A stretch of 5,287 nucleotides of DNA, taken from positions 1-5,287 of the forward strand of contig CALGGV010000141.1 in assembly GCA_937915725.1 (NCBI GenBank). Reading direction: 5' to 3'. Positions within the stretch are counted from its first letter, which is position 1, and each line of letters starts with the position of its first letter. The position numbers and the translations under genes are program-made. Below, in pieces: positions 1-5,123 of the stretch. The notes under the pieces are model-generated. The model was not told where the DNA came from, made no database searches, and worked only from the letters and a program-made list of their open reading frames with translations. The DNA is from an uncultured Selenomonadales bacterium (lineage in GTDB: Bacteria > Bacillota > Negativicutes > Selenomonadales > Selenomonadaceae).

Positions 1-134
1 TTAGTGAAGAAATGCGCTTGAAAGGTGAATCACTCGGCGCAAGCGGGCAAATTTCCAAACCTGAAATTAATCAGCTTATTGCTTTATTAGACCATTTAAT
101 TTTTGGTAAACCCTTAAAAGGACCGAACGATTAA
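1..134 (+). CDS. C-terminal end of an unrecognised protein (partial)
   Basis: An open frame enters from the left edge and ends at TAA 132-134. It gives 43 complete residues ending in LKGPND. The visible tail has a polar start (SEEMRLKGESLG), then a helix-like hydrophobic stretch (INQLIALLDHLIFG). It is followed directly by a strong intrinsic terminator on the same strand, which supports it being the true end of a gene. An in-frame ATG at 12 could start a 40-residue peptide, but no ribosome binding site is visible in the few bases before it, so a truncated longer gene is more likely. I do not recognise the family and assign no function. Confidence 0.6.
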   Translation, partial: SEEMRLKGESLGASGQISKPEINQLIALLDHLIFGKPLKGPND

Positions 135-174
135 AAAATTTTTTCTGCCTGCGCGAAGGGCGCGGGCTTTTTTT
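133..174 (+). terminator. Rho-independent terminator after the left-edge gene
   Basis: An 8-bp stem, GCCTGCGC (147-154) with GCGCGGGC (160-167), contains one G-T wobble. Its 5-base loop is GAAGG. Seven T residues follow (168-174), and an A run lies upstream (133-138). It starts right after the stop codon of the left-edge gene. It ends only three bases before the ribosome binding site of the next gene, so it may act as a partial terminator controlling read-through. Confidence 0.85.
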
Positions 175-177
175 GTT

Positions 178-183
178 AGGAGG
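178..183 (+). promoter_or_regulatory. Ribosome binding site of the AmmeMemoRadiSam gene
   Basis: A perfect AGGAGG lies 7 bases before ATG 191, which fixes the start of the 464-residue protein. It begins three bases after the T run of the preceding terminator, leaving no space for a separate promoter in between. Confidence 0.9.
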
Positions 184-190
184 AATTTAA

Positions 191-1585
191 ATGAGTATTT
201 TAGCCGCAGTGGCAGTACCGCACCCGCCAATAATTTTGCCGGAAATTGGGCACGGCGAAGAACAAAAAATTTCTGCAACTTCAAACGCTTATAAAGAAAT
301 TTCCCGCCGAATTGTTGAATTAAATCCCGACACAGTTATTATCACGAGCCCGCATTCCATTTTGTACGCAGATTATTTTCACATTTCGCCGGGTGATTCT
401 GCTGAAGGAGATATGTCAAGATTTCGTGCGCCGCAAGTCAATTTGAAAATCAATTACGATACAGAATTTGTTGAAAAACTTAGCAACGCCGCAATGACTG
501 AAAATATTCCTGCCGGCAAAATGGGCGAACGTGAAAAAAATTTGGATCACGGCACATTTATACCAATTAGATTTTTGGAGCAAGCCGGCTTAGATTTAGA
601 CAAGGTAAAATTTTTGCGAATTGGACTTTCCGGCTTAAGCGCGGCGATTCATTATAAATTTGGGCAGATAATTTCAAAAGTTGCAAAAGAACTTAACAGG
701 CGCGTTGTTTTCATTGCGAGCGGTGATTTATCGCACAAATTAAAATCTGACGGACCTTACGGATTTGTTGAGGAAGGACCGCAATTTGATAAAGCTGTTA
801 TGGAAAATTTGGGCGGCGCGGATTTTCTGAAACTGTTGACAATGGACAACAAACTTTGCAACCGCGCGGCTGAATGCGGCTTGCGTAGTTTTTGGATAAT
901 GGCGGGCGCACTTGACAGAAAAAATATTTCGGCTGAAAAACTTTCTTATGAAGGACCTTTCGGCGTCGGTTACGGCGTTGTTTGGTTTGAAATTGGCGGC
1001 GAAAATCTTTCCAGAAATTTTGACGTGCAACTGGAAAATTTTAACCACGCAGAATATATCAACCGCAAAAAAAATGAAGATCCCTTTGTAAAGTTGGCGC
1101 GACTTAGTATGGAAACTTTTGTAAAGACTCACAAGCCTGCAGAATTGCCAAAAGATTTACCCGCCGAAATGACAACTCTTCGCGCAGGTACTTTTGTAAG
1201 CTTGCACAAGGACGGAAATTTGCGCGGCTGTATTGGAACTTTTTTACCAACAACTGATTCAATCGCACAGGAAATTTTACAAAATGCAATTTCGGCTTGT
1301 TCGAGAGACCCGCGCTTTTCGCCTGTTGAAATTTCCGAACTTGAAGATATTGAAATTAGCGTTGACGTTTTAGCCGAGCCGGAACGCGTTTTTGACATTA
1401 AAGATTGTGACGCAAAAAAATACGGCGTCATCGTTGAAAACAACGGACGCCGCGGCTTGCTGTTGCCGGATTTGGAAGGCGTTGACACGCCACAGGAACA
1501 AATTGCTATTGCAAAGAAAAAAGCCGGTATTCCCGCCAATGAAAAAGTTGCGCTGTGGAGATTTGAAGTTGTTCGCCATCATTAA
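191..1585 (+). CDS. AmmeMemoRadiSam system protein A (LigB-like domain fused to AMMECR1 domain)
   Basis: This is a two-domain protein of 464 residues, predicted cytosolic with no signal peptide. Residues about 1-270 resemble the class III extradiol dioxygenase (LigB/Memo-like) fold. PHPP is at 10-13, SPHS at 53-56, DHG at 119-121 and GDLSH at 178-182. His11, His55, His120 and His182 are candidate metal or active-site residues, and Glu254 is a further candidate. Residues about 297-462 form an AMMECR1 domain, with the hallmark LRGCIGT at 344-350 and DPRF at 373-376. In this family the protein belongs to a conserved three-part set with a Memo-like protein B and a radical SAM enzyme; the biochemical role is unsettled. 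LigB homology does not prove dioxygenase activity. No radical SAM gene lies in the window. The gene is led by AGGAGG and ends 4 bases from a convergent gene, with no obvious terminator of its own. Identification of the family is firm; the substrate is unknown. Confidence 0.93.
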   Translation: MSILAAVAVPHPPIILPEIGHGEEQKISATSNAYKEISRRIVELNPDTVIITSPHSILYADYFHISPGDSAEGDMSRFRAPQVNLKINYDTEFVEKLSNAAMTENIPAGKMGEREKNLDHGTFIPIRFLEQAGLDLDKVKFLRIGLSGLSAAIHYKFGQIISKVAKELNRRVVFIASGDLSHKLKSDGPYGFVEEGPQFDKAVMENLGGADFLKLLTMDNKLCNRAAECGLRSFWIMAGALDRKNISAEKLSYEGPFGVGYGVVWFEIGGENLSRNFDVQLENFNHAEYINRKKNEDPFVKLARLSMETFVKTHKPAELPKDLPAEMTTLRAGTFVSLHKDGNLRGCIGTFLPTTDSIAQEILQNAISACSRDPRFSPVEISELEDIEISVDVLAEPERVFDIKDCDAKKYGVIVENNGRRGLLLPDLEGVDTPQEQIAIAKKKAGIPANEKVALWRFEVVRHH

Positions 1586-1589
1586 AAAT

Positions 1590-1988
1590 TTATTTAAACC
1601 AAGTGACTGCATTCAATCTGGAGGCAACTACTCCAACTTGTGGAACATTGGGGTCGTCAAAATAAAATGTATGCCACACTTTTTGCCCGGCACCTACATA
1701 TAAGCCTTGAGGGTAAAAATTTTTGTCTGAATACGAATAAGTGTGTCCACCATATTCAATCCATAAATTCATTTTTACTCTGGTAACAGTTGCTCCCCTG
1801 TCTCCATAGTTGTGAACGTAAGATTTAACTAAAACACGCCCTCTTTCCATTATAACTTGAGTGTTGCTGTCAATGTCTACATAAATATTCGCCGCCGCAT
1901 CGACGCTTGGTACCCCCCCCGTATACAGGGACGCACTAACAAGCACTGTCAATATAAAAATTTTGAATACGTTGAATTTTTTCTCCAT
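1590..1988 (-). CDS. Small secreted protein of unknown function, signal peptide interrupted by a G8 tract
   Basis: The protein has 132 residues. Residues 1-31 look like a Sec signal peptide: basic start (EKK), hydrophobic core about 8-22, and likely cleavage after VDA (29-31). The mature part of about 100 residues is rich in alternating hydrophobic and polar positions, aromatic residues and glycine (GATVTRVKMNLWIEYGG; YVGAGQKVWHTFYF). This suggests a single beta-sandwich, Ig-like domain, as an inference. No cysteine, lipobox, sortase signal or membrane anchor is seen. ATG 1988 is preceded by GAAAGGAG, 9 bases upstream, and by its own promoter at 2033-2061, so it is monocistronic. The codons for residues 23-26 contain eight G in a row; gain or loss of one G would give stops after 39 or 36 residues. 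I do not recognise the family. Confidence 0.82.
   Translation of the reverse strand: MEKKFNVFKIFILTVLVSASLYTGGVPSVDAAANIYVDIDSNTQVIMERGRVLVKSYVHNYGDRGATVTRVKMNLWIEYGGHTYSYSDKNFYPQGLYVGAGQKVWHTFYFDDPNVPQVGVVASRLNAVTWFK
1913..1920 (-). repeat. Homopolymer G8 tract in coding sequence (C8 on the plus strand)
   Basis: Eight consecutive C on the plus strand read as G8 on the coding strand, spanning codons 23-26 (Thr-Gly-Gly-Val) of the small secreted protein. I saw no comparable G or C run elsewhere in this AT-rich window. As read, the frame is intact (ON). Confidence 0.9.
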
Positions 1989-1997
1989 TTAAAACAG

Positions 1998-2005
1998 CTC
2001 CTTTC
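1998..2005 (-). promoter_or_regulatory. Ribosome binding site of the small secreted protein
   Basis: GAAAGGAG on the minus strand, with 9 bases between its end and ATG 1988. It supports this start and translation of the gene. Confidence 0.8.
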
Positions 2006-2032
2006 AAAAAATTTAATCTCCACAGCAAAATC

Positions 2033-2061
2033 ATTGTAACAAAAGAAAATTTCACTTTCAA
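2033..2061 (-). promoter_or_regulatory. Sigma-A type promoter of the small secreted protein gene
   Basis: On the minus strand a -35 box TTGAAA (2056-2061) is followed by exactly 17 bases and a -10 box TACAAT (2033-2038). Each box differs from consensus at one position. Transcription would start near 2026, giving a leader of about 38 bases that carries the ribosome binding site. It lies downstream of the operon terminator at 2096-2120, so the gene is an independent unit. Confidence 0.75.
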
Positions 2062-2095
2062 GGCGATTCAAAAATTTAATGAAACTTTAATAAAT

Positions 2096-2120
2096 AAAAA
2101 AGCCGCCGAGTTTTCGACGG
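2096..2120 (-). terminator. Rho-independent terminator of the upp / membrane protein operon
   Basis: Read on the minus strand, CCGTCG pairs with CGGCGG (one T-G wobble) around a 6-base loop. The run CTTTTTT follows, ending at 2096. It lies 11 bases past the stop codon of the membrane protein gene. On the plus strand the stem carries a C-A mismatch, so termination is expected mainly for minus-strand transcripts. Confidence 0.8.
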
Positions 2121-2130
2121 TTTAATTTTT

Positions 2131-2607
2131 TTATTCGACGTTGACAGGGTGCTTTAAGAAATTTAAAACTTGTTTGTATTGCGATTTTAATTTTTCCGAA
2201 ATATCGGCTTGAATTGAATCTGCAAGCTCAATCAGCGAAATTGAAAAATCTTTCCTGCGCGAGGATTCGTCTTTGTGCGGGATTAATTTTTCTATAAATT
2301 CAGTAATACTTTCGCCGTGAAAAATATTTCTGCCCGCCGCGTAAATCAGCAAGCCTGCCGTTACAAATGCCGAAATTATCCACGGGACGGCGCGTGCCAA
2401 ATGTTTTGCAAGGAAAGGAACCAAATTTTGCAGGATTAAAAAAATCACGCCCGCCAATATTCCCAAAAATATGCAAAAAAGTTTGAAGGCGAAAGTTGCG
2501 GCTGAAAAAGTTAAACTGAACACGGCTAAAAAAAATTTCGCAAATACGCGCAAAATTCCCGCTCCAAATATCAACAAAATTATTATCGTTAAAGCTAACA
2601 TTAACAT
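2131..2607 (-). CDS. Small membrane protein of unknown function
   Basis: With the chosen ATG the protein has 158 residues. The first about 60 residues are almost wholly hydrophobic and hold two to three membrane segments (about 2-18 and within 26-60). Another segment lies at about 75-91. The last about 65 residues form a charged tail with helix-forming character, probably cytosolic. An upstream GTG at 2616 is in frame, but the purine-rich GAGAGGAA (2617-2624) abuts it. From ATG 2607 the AGAGGA core lies 10 bases away, so ATG is preferred. The gene follows upp by 19 bases and precedes the operon terminator, so it is the last cistron. I do not recognise a family. Uracil permease is excluded by size and lack of similarity. 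Confidence 0.75.
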   Translation of the reverse strand: MLMLALTIIILLIFGAGILRVFAKFFLAVFSLTFSAATFAFKLFCIFLGILAGVIFLILQNLVPFLAKHLARAVPWIISAFVTAGLLIYAAGRNIFHGESITEFIEKLIPHKDESSRRKDFSISLIELADSIQADISEKLKSQYKQVLNFLKHPVNVE

Positions 2608-2626
2608 TGCCGCCACTTCCTCTCAA

Positions 2627-3247
2627 TTACAATGTATCAAAAATTCTATCGCCCGCGTCGCCGAGTCCCGGCACAATATAAGCATTTTCGTTTAATCTTT
2701 CGTCAATCGCCGCCGTGTAAATCGGTATTTCCGGATGATCTTCAGAAATTTTTTTAATTCCTTCCGGCGCAGAAATTATGCAGACAAAAACAATATCTTT
2801 TGCGCCGTCATTTTTCAGCATTTGCAACGCCGCAGAGGAACTGCCGCCCGTTGCCAACATTGGGTCAATTACGATTATCTTTTTGCCTGAAATATTCGGT
2901 GGCAATTTTTTATAATATTCAATCGGCTGATGTGTAGTTTCGTCACGAACAAGCCCAATAAATCCAACTGCCGCATTTGGTAAAACTTTCAACGCGCCGC
3001 TAACCATTCCCAGCCCTGCGCGAAGTATCGGCACAATTACAAATTCTTCAGCCAAAACTTTTGCCTTACATTTTTTTATTGGCGTTTCAATTTCAATTTC
3101 TTTCAGTTTAAAATTTTTGGCAACTTCATAAGTCATAAAAGTTGCAATTTCTTCAACTGTTTGACGAAAAATTTTTGAAGGCGTTTCTTTTCGCCTAAGC
3201 AAAGTTAATCTGTCTTTCAAAATTGGATTAAAAATTTCGTTAATCAT
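2627..3247 (-). CDS. upp: Uracil phosphoribosyltransferase
   Basis: This enzyme converts uracil and PRPP to UMP and pyrophosphate in the cytosol, the single-step uracil salvage reaction. The protein has 206 residues, close to the usual 207-210. Diagnostic segments are PILRAGLGM (73-81), RDE at 101-103, the PRPP loop VIDPMLATGGSSS (126-138) and the C-terminal uracil-binding YIVPGLGDAGDR (190-201). The frame stays open to a TTG at 3265, but ATG 3247 has AAGGA 8 bases upstream and gives the normal family length. The start overlaps the stop of the preceding CMD gene by 8 bases (ATGATTAA), so the two are probably translationally coupled. No attenuator or PyrR-type leader is visible in front of it; expression should follow the upstream operon. 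Confidence 0.96.
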   Translation of the reverse strand: MINEIFNPILKDRLTLLRRKETPSKIFRQTVEEIATFMTYEVAKNFKLKEIEIETPIKKCKAKVLAEEFVIVPILRAGLGMVSGALKVLPNAAVGFIGLVRDETTHQPIEYYKKLPPNISGKKIIVIDPMLATGGSSSAALQMLKNDGAKDIVFVCIISAPEGIKKISEDHPEIPIYTAAIDERLNENAYIVPGLGDAGDRIFDTL

Positions 3248-4016
3248 TGTAAACTTCCTTTGCAAAGCCGAACGCCGCCCACGCCTTAGGCCAGCCGGTA
3301 TAAAATGCTAACTGCGTGATAATTTCAACCATTTCAGCCTTTGTAACGCCGTGATTTTTTGCGTTGTTAATGTGAGACTTTAACGCGCTTGTAAAAATCC
3401 CCGCGCCAATCAATGCACTAACCGTAACAATGCTCCTATCGTGCAAAGACAAAATATTATTTCTGCTCCAAACTTCGCCAAAAAGTATATCGTCGTTGTA
3501 ATGGGCAAAATCCGGCGCAAAATCGCCTAATCTGTCACGCCCGGCAGTTTGTTTTTGAAATTCGCCTTCATTTTCCGGAATTACAAAATCATCACCGCCG
3601 TAAACTTCCTTTGCCATTGGAAAAACCGCCCACGCCTTAGGCCAGCCCGCGTAAAACCCTAACTGCGTGATAATTTCAACCATTTCTGCGCGAGTTACGC
3701 CGTTTTTCTTTGCGTTTTCAATGTGAAATTTTAAAGAGCTGTCCAAAATCCCGCTGCCTACCAATGCGCTAATCGTTACAATACTTCTATCATGCAAAGA
3801 CAAAATATCATTCCTGCTCCAAACTTCGCCAAAAAGTATATCGTCATTGTAACGCGCAAATTCCGGCGCAAAATCGCCCAGCCTTTCACGCCCTGCAGTT
3901 TGTACTACTTTTACAGCTTTTTTTTCGTTTGACACTTCCGCCGCCTCCAATGTTAATAAATTTGTTGTAAAAAAAATCCCTGCCGCCAAACTTGCAGCAA
4001 TAAATTTTTTCAGCAT
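3240..4016 (-). CDS. Secreted carboxymuconolactone decarboxylase-like protein with two tandem CMD domains
   Basis: The protein has 258 residues. Residues 1 to about 25 are a Sec signal peptide (LKK, hydrophobic core, cleavage near LEA-AEV), so it should be exported. Two CMD (AhpD-like fold) domains follow, at 39-139 and 156-256, joined by an acidic 16-residue linker. They match at 81 of 101 positions, which points to an internal duplication. Each keeps FGEVWSR, LSLHDRSIVT, GVT.AEMVEIITQL and GWPKAWA. Neither domain has the CxxC pair of AhpD peroxidase partners, and no cysteine is present, so a thiol redox role is unlikely. Members with this pattern are often annotated as gamma-carboxymuconolactone decarboxylase, but no aromatic catabolism genes are nearby and the true substrate is unknown. 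ATG 4016 has GGGGG 6 bases upstream; a TTG at 4022 is in frame but poorly placed. The 3' end overlaps the upp start. Confidence 0.88.
   Translation of the reverse strand: MLKKFIAASLAAGIFFTTNLLTLEAAEVSNEKKAVKVVQTAGRERLGDFAPEFARYNDDILFGEVWSRNDILSLHDRSIVTISALVGSGILDSSLKFHIENAKKNGVTRAEMVEIITQLGFYAGWPKAWAVFPMAKEVYGGDDFVIPENEGEFQKQTAGRDRLGDFAPDFAHYNDDILFGEVWSRNNILSLHDRSIVTVSALIGAGIFTSALKSHINNAKNHGVTKAEMVEIITQLAFYTGWPKAWAAFGFAKEVYND
3249..3551 (-). repeat. Second CMD domain copy (internal repeat unit 2)
   Basis: This encodes residues 156-256 of the two-domain CMD protein and pairs with 3600-3902 at a constant offset of 351 bases. The longest stretch I found identical between copies is 32 bases (3463-3494 against 3814-3845), long enough to permit homologous recombination. 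Confidence 0.85.
3256..3259 (-). promoter_or_regulatory. Ribosome binding site that decides the upp start
   Basis: AGGA (within AAAGGAAG, 3254-3261) lies 8 bases before ATG 3247, inside the last codons of the CMD gene. It selects ATG 3247 over the in-frame TTG at 3265 and supports coupled translation. Confidence 0.8.
3600..3902 (-). repeat. First CMD domain copy (internal repeat unit 1)
   Basis: This encodes residues 39-139 of the CMD protein. It aligns without gaps to the second copy at 3249-3551, with 20 amino-acid differences in 101 positions. The differences cluster in the part coding for the middle helices and near the C-terminal helix. Confidence 0.85.
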
Positions 4017-4037
4017 AAGCAACCCCCGCCATTAAAA

Positions 4038-4065
4038 ATCCTTAGCCCTTAATCCTTAGCCCTTA
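4038..4065 (-). repeat. 14-base tandem repeat, two perfect copies
   Basis: On the plus strand ATCCTTAGCCCTTA occurs twice head to tail (4038-4051 and 4052-4065). On the coding strand each copy reads TAAGGGCTAAGGAT. The first copy supplies the TAA stop of the kinase gene. The repeat fills more than half of the 46-base gap to the CMD gene and presents several AAGG motifs that resemble ribosome binding sites. Confidence 0.9.
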
Positions 4066-4890
4066 ATAAAGCTCTGTTAAAAATTCTTCAAAGGGCAAGC
4101 CGTAATTCCACGGCAAATTTAAATTTTCGGCGTGCAAAATACATTTGGTAACAAAATCAGCCGCCTTGCGTACAGCCGCCGTTAAATTTTCGCCATTCAT
4201 AATTGACGCGGCAACTATCGCAAAAAATACGTCGCCCGTGCCCGACCTGTCACTTCCCAATTTTTTTGAAGTCACAAAATCAATCTTGCCGTTATCGTAA
4301 ATAAAATTTGTAATGTTGGAGCCGTCGTCCGCGTCAAGATTTACGCCCGTTATCACAACTTGCCCGCCGCGCGTTTTCGCCGCAATATTCGCCGCCATTA
4401 TCGCCAAATCTGAATCTGAAATAATTCCGTCCGCAGGGTAGGGAATATTCAAAAGTTCGCAAGCCTCCGTTAAATTCGGCGTCACTAAATCTGCGAAATG
4501 CAAAAGTTTTCTCATTTCAATGCACATTTCCCGCGTATACGATGCATAAATTTTGCCGTGATCTCCCATAACAGGATCTATCAAAATTTGCGCGTTAGAA
4601 TTTTTTAAAAAATCGCTTACAATTTCAATTTGAGCCGCCGAGCCTAAAAATCCCGTTGCAACGCCGTCAAATTCCAAATTATTCAGCCGCCAACTTTTTA
4701 TGTAAGCGTCCATTCTGTCTGTAAAGTCATCCATAAAATAATTTTTGTAGCCGGTGTGCACAGACAAAATCGCCGTCGGCAACGGACAAACTTGAATTTT
4801 TAAAGCTGAAATTAGCGGCAATTCAACTGTTACCGAACAACGCCCAAATCCCGTAATGTCATTTATCAGGGCTAATTTTTTTTGTTTCAA
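4063..4890 (-). CDS. pdxK: Pyridoxal/pyridoxamine kinase (PdxK/PdxY type)
   Basis: This is an ATP-dependent kinase of the ribokinase superfamily that phosphorylates the 5'-hydroxyl of B6 vitamers for pyridoxal phosphate salvage in the cytosol. The protein has 275 residues, in line with the family. It shows NDITGFGRCS (10-19) for substrate binding, DPVMGDHGK (105-113), TPNLTEA (137-143), and the anion hole with catalytic base GSDRSGTGD (212-220, Asp220). The frame is open up to a TTG at 4905, but that TTG overlaps the GGAGG at 4899-4903. The second TTG, at 4890, stands 8 bases after GGAGG and gives a start (MKQKKLALIND) that matches relatives, so it is chosen. The gene lies downstream of queF and 46 bases before the CMD gene, in one transcription direction. 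Whether pyridoxal, pyridoxamine or hydroxymethylpyrimidine is preferred cannot be read from the sequence; the symbol pdxY would be equally defensible. Confidence 0.9.
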   Translation of the reverse strand: MKQKKLALINDITGFGRCSVTVELPLISALKIQVCPLPTAILSVHTGYKNYFMDDFTDRMDAYIKSWRLNNLEFDGVATGFLGSAAQIEIVSDFLKNSNAQILIDPVMGDHGKIYASYTREMCIEMRKLLHFADLVTPNLTEACELLNIPYPADGIISDSDLAIMAANIAAKTRGGQVVITGVNLDADDGSNITNFIYDNGKIDFVTSKKLGSDRSGTGDVFFAIVAASIMNGENLTAAVRKAADFVTKCILHAENLNLPWNYGLPFEEFLTELY

Positions 4891-4898
4891 AAATTTTT

Positions 4899-4903
4899 CC
4901 TCC
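4899..4903 (-). promoter_or_regulatory. Ribosome binding site that decides the kinase start
   Basis: A perfect GGAGG lies 8 bases before TTG 4890. In the upstream duplicate copy (5115-5119) the same site reads AGAGG, one base weaker. Confidence 0.85.
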
Positions 4904-4907
4904 AAAA

Positions 4908-5081
4908 TTATTCGTGCCGCGCCAAACGTTTTTTCGCCATTTCCTCAAATTCGCCGCGCCCAAAATTTACAAAAGGTTCAATCGAAATTCCGCCGCGCAC
5001 TTTAAAATTTCCTTCAATTTCCAAATAACGCGGGCTCAAAAGTTTTATTAAATCGTCTGCAATTCGATTTATAATTTTTTC
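4908..5081 (-). pseudogene. queF: Duplicated C-terminal fragment of queF (headless)
   Basis: The last 57 codons of a QueF-type 7-cyano-7-deazaguanine reductase, ending at stop 4908-4910. The family signature is visible: NRIADDL, SPRYLEIEGNF, RGGISIEPF, VNFG and EEMAKKRL near the C terminus. The frame runs upstream only to a TGA near 5110 and has no ATG. It lacks the first two thirds of the enzyme, including the catalytic cysteine region, so it cannot make a reductase. It matches the copy entering from the right edge almost base for base and arose by tandem duplication. Its stop lies just before the kinase ribosome binding site, so it now forms the immediate leader of that gene. Confidence 0.85.
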
Positions 5082-5106
5082 AATCAGAGTAATTTTTTTG
5101 TTTCAA
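5080..5106 (-). other. Remnant kinase start: 8-codon dead-end reading frame
   Basis: In the upstream duplicate the kinase start (TTG AAA CAA AAA) is retained 8 bases after AGAGG. Loss of one A in the A run then shifts the frame, giving MKQKNYSD followed by TGA at 5082-5080, where the sequence passes into the queF fragment. It is a by-product of the duplication. It could be translated weakly as a leader peptide, but nothing shows that it is. Confidence 0.5.
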
Positions 5107-5123
5107 AAATTTTTCCTCTAAAA

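Noticed and set aside
191..1000. Aromatic ring-cleaving dioxygenase for catechol breakdown, linked with the CMD protein as a catabolic pathway
   Set aside because: The LigB-like domain is fused to AMMECR1, which marks the AmmeMemoRadiSam family. The CMD gene is in a different transcription unit on the other strand, and no other aromatic catabolism genes are present.
740..1612. Minus-strand open frames opposite the AmmeMemoRadiSam gene
   Set aside because: They are antisense shadows of a strongly supported gene, with low-complexity translations, no ribosome sites and no recognisable motifs.
1619..1635. Inverted repeat TGGAG...CTCCA as a terminator for the plus-strand gene
   Set aside because: The stem is only 5 bp with no T run after it, and it lies in the coding sequence of the opposing gene.
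2300..2626. Alternative minus-strand frame of 108 codons inside the membrane protein gene
   Set aside because: It shares the region with the better-supported frame. The translation has no membrane or domain logic, and the operon terminator lies next to the stop of the other frame.
2471..2695. Plus-strand open frame of 74 codons, lysine/asparagine rich
   Set aside because: It is antisense to the membrane protein and the end of upp. Its composition reflects the complement of hydrophobic codons.
3248..3265. TTG 3265 as the upp start (6 extra residues)
   Set aside because: The extra codons contain the ribosome binding site of ATG 3247 itself, and the shorter protein matches the family length.
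4891..4905. TTG 4905 as the kinase start (5 extra residues)
   Set aside because: This TTG overlaps GGAGG, which must serve as the ribosome site for TTG 4890.
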